Shown here: piece by piece, positions 4,998-5,051 of the stretch
Layout of the letters: the number at the start of each line of letters is the position of its first letter
Numbering within the stretch: the first letter of the stretch is position 1
DNA from: an uncultured Collinsella sp.
GTDB lineage: Bacteria; Actinomycetota; Coriobacteriia; Coriobacteriales; Coriobacteriaceae
DNA: 5,051 bases
NCBI GenBank assembly: GCA_900540855.1
Contig: UQHK01000033.1
Span: forward strand, 1 to 5,051
Direction of reading: 5' to 3'
Translations under genes and position numbers: made by a program
The notes under the pieces: model-generated
Databases searched by the model: none
Seen by the model: the letters and a program-made list of their open reading frames with translations, nothing else
Told to the model about the DNA's origin: nothing

Positions 4998-5051
4998 TGA
5001 ACTGCCTCCCATTTCTTGGACATGAGAAATGGGAGGCTTTCTTTATGCGCG
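4998..5051 (+). mobile_element. Possible left end of an IS3-family insertion sequence (cut by window edge)
   Basis: TGAACTGCCTCCC at 4998-5010 leads into ATTTCTTGGACA, ending at 5022. This has the TG-start, CA-end style and the composition I associate with IS3-family terminal repeats. From there GGGAGG (5031-5036) stands 8 bases before an ATG at 5045, where an orfA reading frame (Met-Arg...) could begin. Only 54 bp are present, so neither the transposase nor the other end can be seen. The alternative is an ordinary plus-strand terminator at the same hairpin. Confidence 0.35.
5004..5044 (+). terminator. 13-bp hairpin with T-rich tail, also covering a ribosome site
   Basis: GCCTCCCATTTCT (5004-5016) pairs perfectly with 5025-5037 around an 8-base loop, and TTTCTTT follows (5038-5044). 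On the plus strand this has the shape of an intrinsic terminator, but no plus-strand gene lies upstream. The 3' arm contains GGGAGG, properly spaced from the ATG at 5045, so it may instead mask the start of a gene beyond the edge. Confidence 0.55.

Noticed and set aside
4743..5012. Minus-strand 89-codon open frame in the same repeats
   Set aside because: It overlaps the inverted-repeat element and the direct repeats, has a weak start, and its sequence is explained by repeat DNA.
4694..5023. Minus-strand 109-codon open frame across the repeat region
   Set aside because: It starts inside a hairpin loop with no Shine-Dalgarno, runs through the REP-like repeats and the 154-bp element, and has no family resemblance.

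Overview
The window reads as bacterial chromosome of moderately high GC, with gut-actinobacterial character. My best guess is a Coriobacteriia lineage such as Collinsella. This rests on codon use, the lactose/tagatose genes and the style of the flanking repeats; no rRNA or marker gene fixes it. All recognisable genes lie on the minus strand.

From right to left (the direction of transcription) the layout is as follows. (1) 4620-5051 has no complete gene and is full of repeats. It holds a 154-bp element bounded by a perfect 25-bp inverted repeat (4689-4842), a pair of 20-bp direct repeats resembling REP-type sequences (4922-4968), and, at the very edge, a 13-bp hairpin overlapping what looks like the left end of an IS3-family insertion sequence with a possible start codon at 5045. 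(2) A single gene with its own -10 box, Shine-Dalgarno and intrinsic terminator (4616-3492) encodes a polytopic membrane protein of unknown function. (3) A 300-bp regulatory region (about 3252-3490) carries a symmetric GTTC/GAAC operator-like array and a candidate promoter. (4) A four-gene operon follows: lacA, lacB, a lacX-type aldose 1-epimerase, and lacC. (5) A stable hairpin abuts the lacC stop, and 12 bases further on lies a 98-nt rod-like inverted-repeat element (106-203). The last 105 bases show no gene.

The operon encodes most of the upper tagatose-6-phosphate route. LacX would interconvert sugar anomers, LacAB would isomerise galactose-6-phosphate to tagatose-6-phosphate, and LacC would phosphorylate it to tagatose-1,6-bisphosphate. 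The aldolase (LacD), the lactose/galactose PTS, the phospho-beta-galactosidase and a repressor are not in the window and must be encoded elsewhere if the pathway is complete. A terminator-like stem between lacB and lacX may lower expression of the distal genes.

The most interesting parts are non-coding: the two long inverted-repeat elements on either side of the gene block, the helically phased operator, and the hairpin that would sequester the ribosome binding site of the putative insertion sequence. I found no clear new multi-gene system.
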